Positions 60,420 through 64,000 of a DNA stretch of 64,000 bases are shown here, in pieces. The notes under the pieces are model-generated. The model was not told where the DNA came from and did no database searches. It saw nothing but the letters and a program-made list of their open reading frames with translations. Numbering within the stretch: the stretch's first letter is position 1; every line of letters begins with the position of its first letter. Position numbers and translations under genes: made by a program. Source of the stretch: Azospirillum formosense (GTDB lineage: Bacteria; Pseudomonadota; Alphaproteobacteria; Azospirillales; Azospirillaceae); NCBI RefSeq assembly GCF_040500525.1, contig NZ_CP159403.1, forward strand, positions 759,001-823,000, given 5' to 3'.

Positions 60420-62000
60420 TCAGCCCTCCTGCGAGGATTGCTCGGCGGGTTCGGCCGGGGCCGGGCGCCGCGCGGAGCGGAGCATGAAGGCCGGCATATG
60501 GTCGCCGAAGCCGATCACGGGTGTGTCGTCCTCGTCCTCGTCGCGGCGGCGGCGGCGATCGCGGTCACGATCCCGGCGCGGCTCCTGGCGGCGGCTCTCG
60601 GCGGCGGCCAGCGATTCGCGCGGCTGGCGCTCGTCACGGACCTGACGCTCCTCGCGCACCCGCTCCTCACGCACCGGGCGCTCGTCGCGGCTGGGCCGCT
60701 CCTCTCGCGGTTGCCGCTCCTCACGGGCCTGACGCTCCTCGCGGGGCGCCCGCTCTTCGCGGTCGGGACGTTCGGCGCGCTCGGCACGGGAAGCGCCGCG
60801 GTCGCCGCGCTCCTTGTCCTTGCCACGGCCACGGCTGCGGCCACGGCGCGCCTCGTCCTCGCTGAGGAACTCCGCCGACTCGAGGCCGTCAATGGCGATC
60901 AACGGAATCTCCCGCTTGATGAGGCGGCTGATGGCCGAAACCTGCTTTCCGTCCAGCGGGCTGGCCAGCGTGAAGGCGCGGCCCGAACGGCCGGCCCGGC
61001 CGGTGCGTCCGATGCGGTGGACATAGTCCTCCGCGTTGATCGGAACGTCGAAGTTGAAGACGTGGCTGAGTCCCTGCACGTCCAGGCCGCGCGCCGCCAC
61101 GTCGGAGCAGACGAGCAGCGTGATCTCGCCCTTCTTGAAGGCGTCCAGCGTCTCCATCCGCTTGGACTGCACCATGTCGCCGTGCAGCGCGCCGGCGTTG
61201 AAGCCGTGGCTCTCCAGCGACTTCTGCAGGATGGCGACGTCGCGCTTGCGGTTGCAGAAGATGAAGGCGTTCTTGACGTCCTCGGTGCGCAGCAGGTGGC
61301 GCAGCGCCTTGCGCTTGTCCTCCTCCTGCACCAGGACCATGGCCTGGGTCACCGTCTCCGCCGGGGAGGCGGGCGGGGCGACGGTCACTTCCTTCGGGTT
61401 CGACAGGAAGGCGTCGGCCAGACGGCGGATTTCCGGCGGCATGGTGGCGGAGAAGAACAGCGTCTGGCGCAGCTTCGGCAGCTTGCTGACGATCCGCTCG
61501 ATGTCCGGGATGAAGCCCATGTCGAGCATCCGGTCCGCCTCGTCGATGACGAAGACCTTGATGTCGTTGAGCATGATGTTGCCGCGCTCGAACAGGTCGA
61601 TCAGGCGGCCCGGCGTCGCGATCAGCACGTCCACCCCGCGGTCCAGCCGCTTCACCTGCTCGGTGAAGGTCTCGCCGCCGATCAGGAGCGCCATGCTGAG
61701 CTTGTGGTGCTTGCCGTAGGTCTCGAAGCTCTCGGCGACCTGCGCCGCCAGCTCGCGAGTCGGCTCCAGGATGAGCGACCGGGGCATGCGCGCCCGGGCC
61801 CGGCCCGACGCCAGAATGCTGATCATCGGCAAGGTGAAGCTGGCCGTCTTCCCGGTGCCGGTTTGCGCGCAGCCGAGCACGTCGCGGCCTTGCAGGACCC
61901 AGGGAATGGCCTGTTCCTGAATTGGCGTCGGCTGGGTGTAACCTTTGTCCTCGATTGCCCGCAGGACGTCAGGTCCAAGCCCAAGTTCCGAAAAGAGCAT
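60420..62000 (-). CDS. rhlE: DEAD-box ATP-dependent RNA helicase, RhlE type
   Basis: A 526-residue helicase. The two RecA-like domains (about 1-370) show the full motif set: Q motif TQPTPIQEQAIP, AQTGTGKT, PTRELAAQ, ATPGRL, VIDEADRML, FFSATMP, and HRIGRTGRAGR. The last 150 residues are an Arg/Glu-rich disordered tail with repeated REERQPREERPSRDER-type units, likely an RNA-binding or condensate-forming tail. It unwinds structured RNA in ribosome assembly or decay. The ATG at 62000 begins the conserved FSELGL. A sigma-70-like promoter lies upstream. Confidence 0.93.
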   Translation of the reverse strand: MLFSELGLGPDVLRAIEDKGYTQPTPIQEQAIPWVLQGRDVLGCAQTGTGKTASFTLPMISILASGRARARMPRSLILEPTRELAAQVAESFETYGKHHKLSMALLIGGETFTEQVKRLDRGVDVLIATPGRLIDLFERGNIMLNDIKVFVIDEADRMLDMGFIPDIERIVSKLPKLRQTLFFSATMPPEIRRLADAFLSNPKEVTVAPPASPAETVTQAMVLVQEEDKRKALRHLLRTEDVKNAFIFCNRKRDVAILQKSLESHGFNAGALHGDMVQSKRMETLDAFKKGEITLLVCSDVAARGLDVQGLSHVFNFDVPINAEDYVHRIGRTGRAGRSGRAFTLASPLDGKQVSAISRLIKREIPLIAIDGLESAEFLSEDEARRGRSRGRGKDKERGDRGASRAERAERPDREERAPREERQAREERQPREERPSRDERPVREERVREERQVRDERQPRESLAAAESRRQEPRRDRDRDRRRRRDEDEDDTPVIGFGDHMPAFMLRSARRPAPAEPAEQSSQEG

Positions 62001-62065
62001 CCAACCTGTTTCTGTCTGGAGTGCGAAAATCGTGCCGATACGGCCCGACGAGTAGATGGTGCGGC

Positions 62066-62093
62066 AGAATATGAAGTCAAAGGGCGCTGTCAA
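62066..62093 (-). promoter_or_regulatory. Sigma-70-type promoter for rhlE
   Basis: On the minus strand a perfect TTGACA (62093-62088) and TATTCT (62071-62066) are 16 bases apart. Transcription would begin near 62059, giving a leader of about 60 bases. Confidence 0.5.
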
Positions 62094-62277
62094 TAGACCT
62101 TGTGATGGAATCGCGCATCGCGCGGGTCCGGACGGGCCGCTTGGCGCGCCGCGCCCGCTCGGCTAGGCTGTGAAAAGGCCGCGGAAACCGCGGAAATCCG
62201 GGGTCCGGAACGGTTGAAAGGCGGATTTCGGCCTCTTCCTCCGTCCGGGCCGGACCAAGAAAAAAGGCAGCCCTCCG

Positions 62278-62820
62278 ATGCTACTGTCTCGCGAACGTTC
62301 CGTCCTGGTGGTGGTCGATATCCAGGAAAAGCTGATGCCGGCGATCGCCGAGTCCGCACGGGTGGAACGCAACGCCGCCACGCTGCTGAAGGCGGCCGCC
62401 CTGCTCGGCGTGCCCGCCTTCGCCACCGAACAGTATCCCAAGGGCCTCGGCCCGACCGCTGCGTCGCTGCGCGCATTGCTGCCGCCCGACGGGGTGGTGG
62501 AGAAGATCAGCTTCTCCGCCGCGCGGGAGCCGGCCTTCCTGGAGCGGCTGGAGCGGCTGGGCCGCCGTCAGGTCGTGCTGGCCGGGTCGGAGGCCCATGT
62601 CTGCGTCATGCAGACCGCGCTGTCGCTGGTCGGGCTAGGGTTCGAGGTGGTGCTGGTGGCCGACGCCGTGTCGTCGCGCACGCCCGCCAACGCGGAGTTG
62701 GGCATCGCCCGCATGCGCGCCGCAGGGGCGACCATCGTGAGCACGGAAATGGTTCTGTTCGAGTGGATGGAGCGGTCGGACATCCCCGCCTTCAAGGCGG
62801 TGCTGGACCTGATCCGCTGA
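62278..62820 (+). CDS. Isochorismatase-family cysteine hydrolase
   Basis: A 180-residue hydrolase with VLVVVDIQEKLMPAI (catalytic Asp), KISFSAA (Lys in the middle) and GSEAHVCVMQTAL (nucleophile Cys). This triad cleaves C-N or ether bonds in nicotinamide-like and other small molecules. The short form without lid inserts resembles YcaC/hydrolase-like members, so the substrate is open. It is followed after 19 bases by an alpha/beta hydrolase, probably in one operon. Confidence 0.9.
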   Translation: MLLSRERSVLVVVDIQEKLMPAIAESARVERNAATLLKAAALLGVPAFATEQYPKGLGPTAASLRALLPPDGVVEKISFSAAREPAFLERLERLGRRQVVLAGSEAHVCVMQTALSLVGLGFEVVLVADAVSSRTPANAELGIARMRAAGATIVSTEMVLFEWMERSDIPAFKAVLDLIR

Positions 62821-62839
62821 CGTTTGGAAAGGACGAGGA

Positions 62840-63544
62840 ATGAGCGACCGGATTCCCCTGATCCTGCTGCCCGGCATGCCGCTGGACGCGGCGCTGTGGG
62901 AGCATCAGGCCCGCCATCTCGCCGATGTGGCGGAGCCGGCCGTCGGCGACCTGACCGGCCATGACTCGGTGGCCGCCCTCGCCGCTGCGGTGCTGGCGTC
63001 GGCGCCGGAGCGGTTCGCCCTCGCCGGCCTGTCGATGGGCGGCTACGTGGCCTTCGAGATTCTGCGGCAGGCGCCGGAGCGGGTGGCAAAGCTCGCCCTG
63101 CTCGACACCAGCGCCCGCCCGGACACGCCGGAGCAGACCGCCACCCGCCAGGACGCCGTGCGTCTGGTGGGGCAGGGCAGGTTGCGGCAGGTGGTCGCGG
63201 CCGGGATGCCGCGCCTCGTCCATCCCGACCGGACGGGCGAAGCGGCCTTGGTCGAGTCGGTGCAGGCCCAGGCCCAGCGGGTCGGGGCGGACGGCTACAT
63301 CCGCCAGCAGACGGCCATCATGAACCGCCCGGACAGCCGCCCCGGGCTGGGGGCCATCGCCTGCCCGACGCTGGTGCTGTGCGGGCGGCAGGACGCCATC
63401 ACGCCCCCCGCGCTGCACGAGGAGATCGCCGGGGGCATCCCCGGCGCCCGCCTCGCCCTGATCGAGGATTGCGGCCATTTGTCGGCCATGGAGCAACCGC
63501 AGGCGGTCACCGCCCTGCTGCGGCAGTGGCTGCTCTACGCCTGA
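62840..63544 (+). CDS. Alpha/beta-fold hydrolase
   Basis: A 234-residue hydrolase with the nucleophile elbow GLSMGGY, the oxyanion region LLPGMPLDAALW, the catalytic Asp in LCGRQDAITP and His in EDCGHLSAMEQP. The layout fits small esterases and MhpC-like enzymes; the substrate is not predictable. GGAAAGGACGAGGA precedes the ATG. It is co-directional with the isochorismatase-like gene. Confidence 0.88.
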   Translation: MSDRIPLILLPGMPLDAALWEHQARHLADVAEPAVGDLTGHDSVAALAAAVLASAPERFALAGLSMGGYVAFEILRQAPERVAKLALLDTSARPDTPEQTATRQDAVRLVGQGRLRQVVAAGMPRLVHPDRTGEAALVESVQAQAQRVGADGYIRQQTAIMNRPDSRPGLGAIACPTLVLCGRQDAITPPALHEEIAGGIPGARLALIEDCGHLSAMEQPQAVTALLRQWLLYA

Positions 63545-63562
63545 CCGCCGTCCTTCCCCGCC

Positions 63563-64000
63563 TCAGCAGTCAGGACCCCCGCCGCAGCCGTCCAGGTCGG
63601 CGCGGCGGGCCGGAAAAAGGGCGAAGGTCATGTCGCTGATGAGCGAGCGGAAATCCGGGTCGTTCGGTCCCTGCGGACGGTCGAGCCAGCCGGTGGCCGA
63701 GGACAGCGTCCCGCCGCCGCGGCAGAAGGCGCCCTGCACGACGATGGGGCCGCCGGGCGGGCTGGTGCGCAGGGGCTGGCCGCTGCACAGGTAGGAGTTC
63801 AGCGTCGTCTCGGCGGGGTTGAAGGCCAGGACGACCCGGTAGTCGGGGCGTGCCGTCTGGTTCGGCGTGGTGGTGAAGTTGGTGCGCACGCCGGAGATGC
63901 GGTTCTGCATGTTGGCCGTCACCAGCGGACCGAAGGTCTGCGGGTCCATGCCGAAGGGGTTGCCGTGGATCACCACGCGCAGGTCGCGGTCGGAGGCGGC
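63563..64000 (-). CDS. Hypothetical protein, 5' end beyond the window
   Basis: The minus-strand frame is open to the right edge (AASDRDLRVVIHGNPFG at the boundary), so at least 145 C-terminal residues are present and the true start is outside. The visible part is beta-rich with DYRVVLAFNPAETT, Cys residues (SYLCSGQP, QGAFCRGGG, DLDGCGGGPDC) and a FALFPARRADLD end, suggesting a secreted protein with disulfides. I do not recognise the family. Confidence 0.6.
   Translation of the reverse strand, partial: AASDRDLRVVIHGNPFGMDPQTFGPLVTANMQNRISGVRTNFTTTPNQTARPDYRVVLAFNPAETTLNSYLCSGQPLRTSPPGGPIVVQGAFCRGGGTLSSATGWLDRPQGPNDPDFRSLISDMTFALFPARRADLDGCGGGPDC

Overview
The window is about 64 kb of GC-rich (roughly 68-70% by eye), densely coding chromosome from an alphaproteobacterium. 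The order rpoZ - bifunctional rel - HIT - pdxJ - acpS - lepB - rnc - era, an omega subunit with a long acidic tail, LptD, and an HWE/HisKA_2-type kinase point to Rhodospirillales; Azospirillum or a close relative is my best guess (inference, no database was used). No tRNA, rRNA, insertion sequence, prophage or CRISPR array is visible. Genes at both edges are cut by the window.

Layout. 1-7.3 kb: a truncated thioredoxin reductase-like gene, a long leader with a hairpin and a 63-residue ORF, the cbpA/cbpM co-chaperone pair, an M48 membrane metalloprotease, a SpoIIE/PP2C-type membrane protein with several replaced catalytic residues, an XRE regulator with a VOC-like tail, and cytochrome b561. 7.5-15 kb: a GDSL autotransporter esterase, a tandem UspA protein, and a stress cluster of DUF2934, Hsp20, Lon and DUF2076. 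15-18 kb: a MarR regulator, a NifX/NifB-like protein, an orphan histidine kinase and a phytase-like lipoprotein. 18-28.6 kb: NYN protein, rpoZ, rel, HIT, then the tightly overlapped pdxJ-acpS-lepB-rnc-era run and a YcjX/YcjF pair. 28.6-34.3 kb: a TPR/glycosyltransferase, a small FlaG-like/YjfB-like motility pair, an accessory ClpP, a GT2 glycosyltransferase, a phosphodiesterase and an amidohydrolase remnant. 34.3-38.7 kb: an RND efflux pair behind a palindromic operator. 38.8-45.9 kb: a transglutaminase / circularly permuted ATP-grasp-alpha-E / DUF2126 amidoligase cluster. 46-51.8 kb: an unknown protein, a DUF1311 protein, aldose 1-epimerase and a large zinc-ribbon Ser/Thr kinase. 51.9-60.4 kb: cyclophilin, the YdbH-YnbE-YdbL envelope set, an OGT-type glycosyltransferase, a coiled-coil membrane protein, LptD and a stand-alone Lrp ligand domain. 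60.4-64 kb: RhlE helicase, an isochorismatase-like hydrolase, an alpha/beta hydrolase and a truncated unknown gene.

Themes. Much of the window serves protein quality control and stress (CbpA/CbpM, HtpX-like, Usp, Hsp20, Lon, ClpP, Rel), RNA and ribosome metabolism (RNase III, Era, RhlE, NYN) and envelope building (LptD, YdbH/YnbE/YdbL, LepB, RND). The most interesting pieces are the SpoIIE-like protein that looks like a pseudophosphatase, the amidoligase/transglutaminase cluster, the zinc-ribbon kinase with a 550-residue unknown N-terminal part, the small motility pair beside a glycosyltransferase, and the unrecognised protein at 46.1-47.1 kb.
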